This document shows, piece by piece, positions 1 through 13,300 of a stretch of DNA of 64,000 bases; position 1 is the first letter of the stretch; the number at the start of each line of letters is the position of its first letter. The stretch comes from Polytrichum commune (taxonomy: Eukaryota > Streptophyta > Polytrichopsida > Polytrichales > Polytrichaceae): contig OX485806.1 in the NCBI GenBank assembly GCA_950295325.1, positions 23,372,001 through 23,436,000 of the forward strand. The letters run 5' to 3'. The notes below the pieces were generated by a model. That model saw only the letters and a list, made by a program, of their open reading frames with translations. It was not told where the DNA came from and did no database searches. A program made the translations under genes and the position numbers.

Positions 1-45
1 ATTGGAGTAGTAACATTGTTATGAACATAGCAACAAGTACATTAA

Positions 46-568
46 TGTCCCCTCCCCATCTGACTTTACCAAATAACCAAAGTCTTTCCTAAAACCCATG
101 TAAAGCTCCCTCAGTTATAGGGGAGGCATCCGGCTATCTCAATGCACCTACAAGAACTTGCTCCAGAGATTTTTGAGCAGGTTTTAGTTAAGTAGCTTTC
201 ACACATGTTCATGGTTTTATCTACCAAGCAATGAATGTTGGATAGTTTTTGTCCTATCCCCAAATGCCTTACTACTCATCCATCTTACCATCAGTTTTTG
301 TTAATGAAGCTCCTCGTGCCCTCATACCTAAGACTGAAAAACAACCAATCACAAGGGCAGGAGGTGACACTTTTAAAAGTCCTATATTCTTGCCTCATGT
401 CTAGGTACCAATGGGAGGGTCGGTGCTTGAGGCTTAAAACCTCCACTTTTAAGCCATGCCACATCATTTGCCAACTAGGCTCGGCACTAGATAATGTCAA
501 TGGTGTGGAGGCCATGTTTTTAGAACCAACTTTTAGGCTTCGCTAAAGTCAGGTGGGGAGGGGGCATA
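46..568. repeat. Element bounded by ~24-bp inverted repeats
   Basis: The left arm at 46-69 begins TGTCCCCTCCCCATCTGACT, and the right arm at 545-568 is its reverse complement with about two mismatches. The 520-bp interior shows no protein. This could be a MITE or other non-autonomous DNA transposon. No convincing target-site duplication was seen, so the true ends are uncertain. Confidence 0.4.
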
Positions 569-719
569 ATATATTGTATTTGGTATCACTTACTATTTGG
601 AAATATGCAATGTCATAACTATTTATTGCATATCTCATTTTTCGCCAACAAAAGTCAAATTGGTTGTTTGGACACTATAAAACATTAACATTTCTCACGG
701 ATAAAAAAAGGTTGCACCG

Positions 720-741
720 ATAATAATAATAATAATAATAG
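720..741. repeat. (TAA)n microsatellite
   Basis: About seven uninterrupted TAA units. Confidence 0.8.
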
Positions 742-939
742 AAAGTTTAGCATTGCGTAATTCCAAATACTAAGTGACACTAAACACAATATTAGGTATT
801 GGATGCCAATATATTAGCATTGAAGATAGTATGGGTTTTAGTATATCCCGTTAGCGAGGATTTTTTGGCCTCATATTTTGCATGGAGTACCTCTCCTACT
901 CACAGATTGTTTCCAGGCTCATAATTCACCATGCATTTG

Positions 940-1075
940 TTTATTTCACTTTTTGCATACACGTTTAGGAAGAGTCTTCACCTTCTTGGGGTTGTGTGGT
1001 TTCATTATGTGCACCCCAAAGAGTTGCCTCTGGGTTTCTGTGGCCTTGTTGATCTTTTGGCAATGAAATAAAGTG
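940..1075 (+). repeat. Dispersed repeat fragment, related to 57205-57315
   Basis: The two stretches share blocks such as GGTTTCATTATGTGCA against GGTTCCACCATATGCA, and then a shared GTGGCCTTGT followed by GGCAATGAAA, in the same order and spacing. The shared frame reads roughly as W-x-H-x-M-H-P, suggesting a decayed coding part of a transposon. The family is not recognised. Confidence 0.45.
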
Positions 1076-3419
1076 GTGAAAAAAGGGAAGGGTGACGGGC
1101 AAAATGGCAATCTACCACAGTGAATTTGTCGGTGGTTACTGTAGAATTATCCTCATGAGGCTCATCAGTGGGTCCTTTTTAAGCTATTATAACACACATC
1201 TTCCCAGGTCACCTGCTAATAATGCGGCCAAACGCGTTGCTTGTAAACGTCATGGAATATTCTCCTAATTGACGTAATTCTCTGCAAATATTCTCCTTAT
1301 TGACGTAATACAATAGAACCGTCGGCTTGAGGTTGAAGAAACGCCGTTCCCTTTTGATGGAAAAGAAAATATGCCATTCTTCGTAGCTTCTTCGACAATT
1401 TGAAGTTCGCAAACATCATGACTTTGCCTTCAAGTGACCCCCACTTCAAATTATGCCACTATTCCACACGGACACTACTCCCATGCACGTTTCCGTGCAC
1501 CGGTGCTTACATGTGAGGTGCTCATGTGGAGGAGGCCACATACATTCAACAACCCCGGTTTCAAAACGGAGTTTGGTAAGTCAACGTAACACATTTGCAG
1601 CCTTCACATGTGCCTAACTTCGAGGAGTTTGGTTTCAAGGTTGCACCCTCTTTTATTGGGTATAAACATCTAGTTTCAACTCCAACCTAAGACAACGGTT
1701 TTGCAAGTTTTAAAACCTCCACTGCTTATCGGAGTTGAAAATAGACGGTTTTAGTTCTCCTCCCCCCCCCCCCTCCTTTTCACTAAAATCATGATTGTAG
1801 TCTCTCTAGATTCTTTGGAGTTCCCATAAGTCATAGGTGCACTATCCTCGGTCAAAGGACGAGTTGTGTACACCAATACGTGCAATAAGGTTGACTTTGC
1901 ATACAGGTGTAGCAGGTCAAAAGGCGATGTGAATAGGCGTCATTTTTGACCTATGCAAATCATCTTGGGTCAACTTAACCAGATCACAAAAAAAACTGTT
2001 AATTCTATTTATCCATTTGTATAGTGATCGCCGTACAAACATATTTCGTATATTTTGTAAATGTGATAATAGATATTCAAAATAGTGTCTAATGTTGATA
2101 AATTAGCGTGGGTCAACCTAATTGCACATATGAATGTCGAAACTCACTTCTTGTTACTTATCCAAATCATGTTTATGAATCACACACTCAAATGAGAAGA
2201 GAGAAAAACTTCGGTCTCCGGAGAAGACCGACGTGAATTAAGTGTCTGTTCGATCCACCCCCAATCCGATGCCCACATGACAAAGGTATGGAAGTAAAGA
2301 TCTACTCCCCTCTTTCGAGAGTAGACACTATAGTCACAATTAACTAGTAACAAGGACCAAAATGGTTAGTGTTTTAGGTATCATTAATATGAGTTTGGTC
2401 ACCGAGTCCCTAGTTCATTATTGATTACTTGAATGAAGTAGCTTTGGTTTTAGTATTTGTTTAGCTTTAACTATGGGGGATCTAGTGTTTGGGGTAGCGG
2501 TTGGTGGTTCTCTATTCTTCTTTTGTGGAGGAGGATAGACATAGCATATTTTATAGCGATAGTATTGATGTTTTGAAAGGTATTTTTAATGATAGGCATA
2601 GATATTTTGAAATTATTTTCGAGTGATTTCATTGATGGAATGTGTGTAGTGACTATGGCGCCTGCAGTGACTCAAATGAGAATGTAAGATCGTTTGATAA
2701 GGCCTCCCGTTGACCATGCACAACCCTCATCCAATGACATTGCATTAACATTAACATTGCACGTTTGATCTCATGTAGGATGGTACCTTCATGTAAGGTA
2801 GGGTGCATGTCCATCGAGAAGCGAAAACGTAATGTTGATGTCACCTTGGTACCACCCACGTCAACTAGGTACACTCAATAACTATGATCTTTAGTGTTAC
2901 TACATTAACTTTTTGGATGACACTTCTTATAAATAAGTGAACGAATATTGCCATGGAGGATGGATGAGTTCATCCATTGGCCAAAACCTTACCTTCTCTT
3001 GTCACAAACTTTGAATTTTCAGACCCCCAGTTGTATGTAACTTTGCGTTCGCCCTTGCAAAACAAGTGATATTCAAGTTGAGTATTGTTCATTTTGCAAA
3101 GGTGGCCCAAAATAAATAGGATGTCATTTTTATATAGTTCCCAAAATTTTTGGAAACACTCTAGTGTTGAATAATGTAGAAAATTGTTATGATTGCTTAT
3201 GACAATAAACATTCAACTCATCATCCATCCATCCATAATATCAACACATATTAAATAATGCATTGATGTTCAATCAATGTCTCCTTGTCACTCAGCATGA
3301 ACATGGTGCATTGAGGGTGCATTCCACGTGTGTCATTTAGGAGCCATCAAAAGTTTAAATTTTGTGTCGAATGTTTAGTATCAAAGTGATGGCGTGTTGA
3401 CATTAAATATCACCTTTTT

Positions 3420-3550
3420 GACAAGTCCTAAATGATGATGGTTTGTCCAATGTCCAATGTTCCATGTTGGAAGAGCATGACATGTTAAATGGTCATATAG
3501 GTCCCCCAATTATGTTGACTATTGAGCCTAGAGTGATTATTGTGTATTAA
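3420..3550 (-). repeat. Dispersed repeat family F1, copy 1
   Basis: Read on the minus strand, this matches the copy at 33660-33730 almost base for base through GGTTCAATAGTCAACATAAT and then GACCTATATGACCATTTAA. Other copies lie near 46040, 47500 and 63900. No protein is visible. Confidence 0.6.
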
Positions 3551-6500
3551 GCCAAAACTAACCACATATCACTAGAAAATAGGTGTCCAATTAAGATAAG
3601 TAATCAAATTAGGCATGTTTATCATAAGTAGTGTATACATAGGTTATTAAAGATATCGATAAAATACGAAGGACCGAGGGCACTATTTCAAGGCTTGACT
3701 ATCTCAATATGTGCAGCCTCCCTTCACAACCATCCAAAAAGGTCAAGAATTCGGAATTGAATTCAAAGCATGCACATATTGCATGAGCTAGTGCAAAGAA
3801 CTCCATGAGTGAGCTTGGAGTATTGAGTATCGTCCCACAAAAGGCACTGAGGGCCAACTCACCTACCGCAAGGTAAGGCACTAAACCCTACGTTGGTGCC
3901 AAGGAACTCTTGAATAGGACAGGGGCAATGGGCTTAACCTCACGTCAATAGAAATTGATGTTCATATTTCTTTTCTTTACTAAGGGCCGTGTTGATGTAT
4001 ACATTACAAGTCATTGGTTTTGACAGTGACATCCACATGCCCACCGTACATACCATGAGAAACATCCCAAAAGTCTGAATTGCCTTGGATAGTGAGTGCT
4101 ATGACAACTACATTAAATTGTCGCCTTTAGCAGTGTGGGCTAGAATAACGAGAATTAATATGAGGCATGTGAAAATTAAACCCAAGTCAAATCTCTAGCT
4201 TCAAATCATTAGTGCATGCCACATTAATTGTTGTCTTGGAAAATTGATGTGAATTCATATTCTAATTTTATGCTACATTTGATGTAAGGTGTTAGGAAGA
4301 CTTTGGTAAAGACTTAGGACCTTGGACTCACGTTATTTTGACATTGACTAGACACTTAGAATGCCCACATTCATTATTACGCATTGTCCCACCCACACTA
4401 ATAGGACAATCTAGTGTATATAACTTTATGTGTAGACGTTAGGTTTTGGTGGGCCATCTTCTTGTCATCACATTCACGTTGGTGGTTTGTCTTTGACACT
4501 TAGTTCTTAATCTTAGTGAGTCTCATTACATGTTGAGTTGATTAGGTGTTTGTACCTCGAACAAGGGCATTACTAGTCATAACATGGTGAGTTCCAATAG
4601 AAAGGACAAACTTACCTCTTATTGTAAGTCATGAGTCTCTCACAATGAGTTTCATTACGCAATGACATTGAGATGACGCCATAGTTGCTTCTTCCTTGAG
4701 GCATAGGCTAATCGTTCCCTTTACCTAAATTTGACTTGACCAATACATTATAACGAATTTACTGTTGTAGTTGCTTGTACCGTCAAGGCTAATCAAAGAT
4801 TTAAGTAAAGGAAATTGTGTTTTTTGTTTACTCTCATTATTACCAATCTCGTGGCATTCAATTGCCCTCACGTGTTAACATGATTTTAGTGTTGAACTTA
4901 ACTAGTAGAGATAGTCTTGAATTCTCCAAAACCTAACTAGAGGGAGAGAGAATTGACGCCAATTGTATGTTGGCATGAATGGTGTTAAAATGAAAGCCTA
5001 GCTAAACTTTTTATTATCTTTAGTGTGGGTTCTATTGCTCTAAAGTTTTGTCACTAGTCTACTTAATATCGAAGTGGAGCACGTGACTATAGTAGAATAC
5101 CACATTAAAATTTTAAGAATATTGATTGGTGTAGGGTGAAAGATATTGCAGTTCATAATTTAATGCGAGCTCTACAAAAGATAATCCAAAACACAACGTT
5201 CATATCAAGCAATGGTGGCATCAAGGCATGACAACCCCATGACAGACAATAGTGAGTTTTGTAGAGACTTTTTCACTTTGAGAGTGGTGGCAACACGGTG
5301 TGCAAGGAATGGTGGTAATACAATGTTGGCAGAAACCCACACAATGGTTCAAGTGGACAATATTTATATTACTAAGCCACTTGTTTCACATAAATCTTCA
5401 ATTAAAGAGCATGCCACCCTAATTTGATGACACATTATTTAAGCAATGTGGGAGCACCATCCATACTAAAGAGAAGAAATAATTAAGTTTATAATACGCC
5501 AAGTGTCAATTCTCATCATTGGCAAACAAGTTTTTTGACAATTTGCTCAAAGTTCAAAGTTTCATTGTATGCAAAAGGTTGATTGGATTTTATGTACAAT
5601 AGTATGTTGGAAAGATCTTGGAAATAGCGACAACATATACTCTTCAACAAATGCATAAAATAAATATTTGAGAAAGATGTGAGCAACATGTGAATTTAAC
5701 TTGAAACCTCAATAAATGGTTGAGTGGAATCCATGTTTTGGTTGCTTGAATTTATTGGAACATTGTGTACCAAATTTTGTATATCAAAATGATTGTAAAG
5801 ATTACACTTACTCCAAGACCCATACGAGACCATCTAGTTCTAGTTGCATCAAAAAAACATGAGCAATAAAACGAAATAATAAGAGGAAACATTTCACATG
5901 TCTCAATCAAATATGAACTAAATACTAAATAACCAACAAGAGGAGACTGGATGACGAGCATCAAGGGTGACAAATCATCCACCTACTTGAATTGATTATC
6001 GGTCATAACGAATAAATTTATGGATTGATTTGAGGAACATAGATGATATCGGACCTTGACGGATAAGACATTGTAGTGAGTTTTGATACCATTATGCTCT
6101 GGGATGAGCAATCGATTATGGCAAAATATGTCAATCTTAAAAGGTAAAAGAAAGTGAACGCAAAAAACCGTCAACATAGCTTGGGTTTCTTTTGTGTGTT
6201 TTGGTCATGTTTGATTGACAAGGCAACAATGAGATGCCAACATTGACCCAACATGTACTCTTGATACTTTTGATGAACTAGTCCACGATGACGGTTGGGC
6301 AATTCTTTGTTGGTATCAAAAATGTTTGCTAAGACATGATATTGTACCATCTAAGTTTAAACTAAAAAAGAAGGGTACATAAATTTATCAAAAGAATAAA
6401 AAGGAGGACCCATGGTGGGGGTGCTTGCTTCTTTTGGTTGAAGAGTAACTTGGTGAAAGTTTACTTTTCAAAAGATATATACTTCCTTAATTATTGCAAC

Positions 6501-8029
6501 ACGTGATGTTCAAGAGAGAGAGAGAGATGACGTCAATTGGGGTCTAGTGTGAATGAGGGACACTTTATCCCTAATCAAAGCTCAAACTCATAAGTAAATA
6601 TGAAATGGATTCATAATGTATGGGCTAAGGAACGAGGGTTGATGTCTCATGAAGGCGGTCCCTTTTGGTAACATGAGGTGAGAACTTAGGGTTGCATATT
6701 TCTTTGAACATTGTCTTCATTTATGTACTTTAAGACCCATCACCGATAGGAATTGGGTCTATGATTCAAATGTTGTCTAGGTTTTGGAATACAATTTTCC
6801 ATTTTGTATAAATCTATGTCATAATGTCTTGGTGAGATTTAAAAAGCAACACGATAGTGGAAAGCAAAATGGACAATTGTTTGGGGAAAAAAAGGGCTCA
6901 TGTTTGATTGTATCCTTAGGATCATATATGTGACCTCCAACTTCTCAAACCATATTTGACACGTATCTTTGGTAAGCAACTAGAAACTTTGAGATACAAG
7001 TTCATAACATCGTTAAGATATGTGTATGGTATTCATTTTGTTAAATTGCACAACCTAAGCAAGCTAGCATACTTAAGGTAGCCATAAATGCATGCAATCT
7101 ACATTCAACCTTAATCCATATGGAATCGACCCTAATCTCTTGAATTGTCTTTTGATTTTACATGTAAGAATGATATGATGAGGGGTTAGAATGTTATGTT
7201 TCTTCATAATTCTCAACTTTGTAACAACAAGGCTACAATAGTTTGTCTTGGACATGGGTCTAAAAATTATAGGATAGTATCATGATAGAATATCATTAAC
7301 ATTATTCATAGTTTTAGGATGCAATGTGTTAGGCACCTGGAAATCACTACAAGTTTGCAAGACACCATGCATATCGAGGTTTCTAGTTGAACTTAATATG
7401 TTGCTCTATAAAGTTGATGGAAGTAAGACATGTATTTCTTTGTTGACACTTGTTTTTCTCTCTTGGTTTGACCTTAGAGAAACGGTTTTGAAACTTACGA
7501 GGAGTCAATTGGTGATTGGACATTGAGAAAGAGATAGTAACCCTAAACCCAAAGAATTGCAAAAATTGTGTGGTTCTTAGTGTTATCTTTAAATCATAGG
7601 GAAAAGCCATCAAGAGCTTGGCGGTGTATCCTAAGATAAATGCAAAAGGGTGAGGCAATGATTTGACTAAGGGTTGTCAATGAGTAAGGGCCATTGTTTT
7701 GTTATGACATGTATTGTTTTTATTTATATTTATATTTTAAAAATGCTAGGTTAGCACACTTGTTGTACACCATGGTTGGTTGGTTGTAAATTGAAAGATC
7801 ATCGTCACTAGAGTTGAAAACTCAATTTCTTCCATCATGTGTCTATTTCTTGATTTTAGTATGAGAAAAATGTTGCACACCTTACTTAATAGACACGTGA
7901 GGGAAACCTAAGATAACATCTCATTTGACTTGCATTTGGTCTTTTATAAAATGCTCTCTTGAGCTTGGAACTTCTTAGATTAAGATCTCAAATTCTGCAT
8001 CTCATTGTTGCCACACATGTCCTCCTTCA

Positions 8030-8880
8030 TGCAAAGCACATGGCTAGGGTCTTTGAGGATTTTAGCCTAAAACCCTTCACTTGTTGCATGAGTGATTGGG
8101 AAACTGGCATCCCAAGCATGGTCATATAGGAGGGTGTAAGTAAAATGCTCTAGAAATGGGCAAAAGTTGTTCAAGGTGGTTGGAAATCGCAGGAAAAGTA
8201 GTACCCCAAAACCCCAATATATGGAATAACCAAGCTCTCTTTGTAAAGGCTTCAAACTTGAAAGTTACGATCTTGAGATTTACACCTCACACGGTCACGT
8301 GTCCTGTTCAAGGCTTGACCATGATGCAAAAGCGAGCTTTGGGCTCTTTGGGCTTGAAAGCTTGAAAGCTATCTCACTTTGTTGCTCAAGTGTTTGGGAA
8401 CCAGAAGTTCGCATCACATTGCCAAGTGTCCCATTGAAAATCCCAAATCAATGCAAACCCAAGTTTTGGCTCTTTGGGGTTTAAGATTCGAACTGCACTC
8501 CACCGTTGCTCAAGTGATTAAGATGTTTAGGGTTTAAGGTTAAAACCCCTTTATTGTTGCTCAAGTAATTGTGAACATGTGTTTTACAGTTCAAGGAGCC
8601 ACTAGGTTTGGCTATTTGGGGTTTTCATAATAAAGCTACTCATTATCGTCTCTCAAGTGAGTGTGAAACATTGGTTTTGTGGTTGGTCATGCGTGTAAGA
8701 ATGTAAGTGAGAAATGAACAAAAAAGTCATCCAAGGTGTGGACAATGACGGGCATGGTTCTTGGCGCAAAGGGGGTTGATAGCTTCCTCTTTTAGAACTC
8801 ATAAATTATGATGATTGGGTTTACACCTCATATCGTCATGTGATCCATCGAGAGCCCAAAAATGATGTAAAAACCCAGTA
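8030..8880 (+). repeat. Degenerate tandem or clustered repeat
   Basis: Variants of a unit of about 100-130 bp recur. Each contains a form of TTTGGGCTCTTTGGGCTT followed by TTGTTGCTCAAGTGA and a GTGAAAC- or GGGAAC-like block. A second pair of related blocks, with TTTACACCTCA followed by GTCACGTG or GTCATGTGATCC, lies at about 8278 and 8820. The array is strongly decayed and no protein is evident. Confidence 0.5.
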
Positions 8881-8973
8881 AGAACTAGTGTTGGGTTGGT
8901 ATCACCATTTTTTGATACCTCTTGGGTATATATAATGAGGGTGTCACTAATTGTTTTATATTGGTACTAGAGA

Positions 8974-9014
8974 GTGTGTGTGTGTGTGTGCGTGTACATG
9001 CACACACACACACA
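8974..9014. repeat. (GT)n-(AC)n palindromic microsatellite
   Basis: A run of GT dinucleotides is followed by GCGTGTACATGC and then a run of AC dinucleotides. This gives a self-complementary hairpin of about 40 bp made of alternating purine and pyrimidine. Confidence 0.85.
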
Positions 9015-9511
9015 AGGGGTTTTGTTTTGTTTTGTTTTTGATATCATTTGGGTTTATGTACATTTAATACCTAGGTGAAATTACCCTAGTATTCAAGATG
9101 ACATTGACCCACATAAGAACTTAGGTATAGAAGGACTCTTTCAACTTGGGATTACCACCAAACATCAATAATTGATTGGTATCACAAATTTGAGATAAGT
9201 TGAGTGTGTTATTTGATGCCATCATTGACATTTATTTTGTAATGATACCATGCATTCACATCTTTACCAATCCCAACAGTGGCCTGGACTCAGGCTAGGA
9301 TTTAAGCCTGTAACCGGACTTCTAAGACTGGAAGGATGAAAGTTGGAAATAGACAGAAGTCATCCAAGTTGCGGAAGAGAATGAGGGGCTGGGTATTAGG
9401 GCACGAAGGGGCCCTCAGAGCTCTCTCTTTGCGCCTGCCGAGTGCTGTGTCGAGCGTGAGGTAGGGTTTGTACGCATTACCGGACATACGACAGCAGCCG
9501 CCGCAGCAGCT

Positions 9512-10484
<973 letters not shown>

Positions 10485-12296
10485 GTTATTGTAGCAGTAA
10501 TCTGGATTTTCTGAAACAAGGCAATATAATCTCACAACAATTTTAAAGTGCTGATTTTGTATGCTTAGAAGCGTGAAGCAATATTTTTCCTACTGAGTTC
10601 TCAAGATTCTGCTTGCTCTGTGGTCTTATTTGATGATGAAGGTGACGTGTGTACGCATATGGTATGGGTTGGTGTGTTAAAAATATGACACTCTCTCCTG
10701 ATATGATAGCATATATCATGGCGCATGGATTTGATATTGTAGATTTATCAGTGGAGAGTATGAAGATTACCAGGGATTTGAGAATGAAGATGCTCTGCTA
10801 GATTGTACATGGCATGTAAATGTACAGCCATAGTGCATGTAGGGTGACATTTGTACTCTAACAGGTGGATCCTGTTGGATCTTCAATTCCCACACGTTAC
10901 CTAAACTAAACTATTTTCAGAAGGTGATCATTAAACCCATCACGAGTGTAGTTTCCTATCTATATGTTGGGTGTTTTCTCTATCCTAATTTCCTTGATGC
11001 TTTTCCACCTCTTGGCTTTAAGATTCACCAACCTACCCGACAAACGAAAACTGAGCTTTGCTTGAGAACCTGGAGAAGGGTCCTACCGAGCATAGAATGG
11101 ATAGGTACCACTATGGACACATATGGTTTAGGGGTGTTTTGACATGTTTAATGGCATTTAAAAACATGAAACCAAGTGGAGGCATGGCACGGAAAATGTG
11201 CACGTGTGGCAGGTGCAGCATAGCACCCCATGTTGAAGGCAAGTGAGTGGAGTGTTAATTGTCACTTCCACAAGTTCCTGAGTTTTCTACAGGGCAGGGT
11301 GAACAACAATGGCATGTCACTCGTAGTCCCACATCCTCGAGATTATGGGGACAAGTGAAGGCCATATCTTGCTACTAAAGAAGAAAATTACTACCGGGTA
11401 AATATTACACTTTCTTGTGATATACTCAAAAACTTGGGAAAGTATGCCAATGCGCTGCAACACTTGACATTTCTGTTAGTTGACATGACAAAGACCCGGT
11501 TGCATAGCTCCCGGCCTCAAGCCTTCATTATGTTGCAAGAAGTGGACTGAGTGAGGAGACATTTGTGAACTTGAACATAAAAACTGAGACGTTCTTTTCA
11601 ACAATAAATCCAATGAAATGGAATTGATGTTAAAATCTGAAAAGCCAAAATGCTTAAGACGGCATCAAACAAGCTAATTCCCTAGAGTAGTGGTAATTCC
11701 CTAGAGTAGTGGAGTGTGGTGGCTCCTATGAGATAGAGGCTAATATCAACTTCATGGCTCAATTAAAAGAAAGACTTGAGACTTCTAAAATTATGAAGGG
11801 ACCTTATGTCTGGTGAAGCCGAAGAGGGCACACTCCCACACAAAAGTGTGTCTCATTTTCAACCATGTTGTAAGAGCGATAATATGTTATCTCTAGGGGG
11901 TTGGGCGAGTTGACCACGAGTAAGTGGTAATGGCAAGGCTATGATTTCATGTGTGGTAACCAACAATGATTTTGCATTGGAGTGGTGTCCCTATGGGGGA
12001 ACATTAAACTCCCCCCACGAACTTTTCGGGGAGGTAGATTCGAGTAGGGGCAATCGCCCGTCTAGAAAATCTAGATTTTTTGGACATGACCGTAAATTGT
12101 TGCCCACCCGCCCGACTTTGAAAAAACCATTGCCCTTGCATTCTTGAAGGCCACTTATCCACAGATCCCATATTGAGTGCACTTCACCTTCAAGGTCCAA
12201 AATCCAATATATATGTTCACTTCCATTGAGTAAATAAGCAATTGACTGGGATTTCATTTTCAAAGTGAAACAATAAAAAAAAACATGTAATTAACT
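10485..12296. other. RPL22 3' flank and unassigned intergenic DNA
   Basis: The first few hundred bases probably include the RPL22 3' untranslated region. Beyond that, no reading frame gives a recognisable product and no clear repeat structure stands out. Confidence 0.5.
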
Positions 12297-13300
12297 TGGA
12301 AGTCAAAAATATTACAAAACCTTCATTACCGCAGTTTAATAGCAGGTTCGGCACAAAATAATTCTAAAAATAGATGCCTAAAATTTTGGAATATTATTTG
12401 CATTTTTTGCCAAATATAAAATTAATTATTTTTCAAAATTGCCTAAAAGTATGAAATTTTTACTTCTCACTAGAGTTTTACTTACAATGGAAGCATATGT
12501 GAATTTTGAAGGAGAGAAGGTGCTCCTTTTGTAATCAAGCTCACGTACATTAGTCCACAAAGAATATGGGTTAAGAAGTAGCAAGACTCTAGGCGAGGCT
12601 TTTCAAATGTGTTGTACACAAATTTTTGGAGTCCAATTGAGCATAGAAGATGAAGTTTTATAGAATTTTGTCCAACTAACAAAAGTTGAGAAATCAATCC
12701 TTCTTCCACCTCCAACAAGTTTGTGTCAAAATAAGTCTTTATGCAAAAGATATGGACAAAACATTGCAGCCGTGTAAAGATCAAAAAATTAAAATGCGTT
12801 CATAACAGTTTTTTGGAGCTCATTTGTGCATAGAAGATCAACTTTTTTGGAATTTTGTTGGTCTAAGAAAAGTTTAGAAATCAAGTAATCTTTCACCTCC
12901 AACAAATTTTATGTCATTTGAAGACTCTATGCAAAAGTTATGCGTGTTATAAAAATGACGTCTAACTAGGTGCTTCACCTCAAAGTTTACATATCCCATA
13001 TGCATTGTTGAACACAACTCCACTCTACTTGCATAAAGCACAGAGCATTCTCAACTCTTCACTCACATCTTACTTGTCATTCAATGCAAGAGAGATGTAC
13101 AAGATATAAGTTGAAATAGAAAATTAAAAATGAATTTAAGCCGAATTTTTAAATTTTAAAAGAGAAAATTGCCGAAAATATGAATGTACTATTTTAAGGT
13201 GCCGAACCTACTTTTTGAACTTTAATTAAATATTAGGCAGCAAGTTGCCTAACCTGCTAGTAAACTACGGTATCACTGAGGTTATAATTTTTGTGACTCA
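12297..13300. mobile_element. Non-autonomous element with long inverted ends (family D, copy 1)
   Basis: The left end near 12328 reads TACCGCAGTTTAATAGCAGG, and the right end near 13272 is its imperfect reverse complement (TACCGTAGTTTACTAGCAGG). Weaker pairing continues outward for about 30 bp and inward through a GCCTAA / TTAATTAA block. The element is about 1 kb and codes for nothing recognisable. Related ends occur at 41708-41760 and 44188-44652. The superfamily is not certain because no clean target-site duplication was found. Confidence 0.55.
12620..12955 (+). repeat. Imperfect direct duplication inside the 12297-13300 element
   Basis: Blocks starting near 12625 and 12812 share TTTTTGGAG, GCATAGAAGAT, GAATTTTGT, AGAAATCAA and CACCTCCAACAA in order, a period of about 187 bp. 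The duplication is old and diverged. Confidence 0.6.

Larger units (their letters stand above)
1..9300. other. Gene-poor region of decayed repeats
   Basis: No open frame here has a recognisable product, and all are short, under about 95 codons. The stretch holds an inverted-repeat element at its left edge, simple repeats, pieces of dispersed repeats found elsewhere in the window (near 940-1075 and 3420-3550), and a degenerate tandem array at 8030-8880. The rest is AT-rich sequence in which I see nothing further. It looks like old, mutated transposon sequence, but I cannot assign most of it to a superfamily. Confidence 0.6.
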
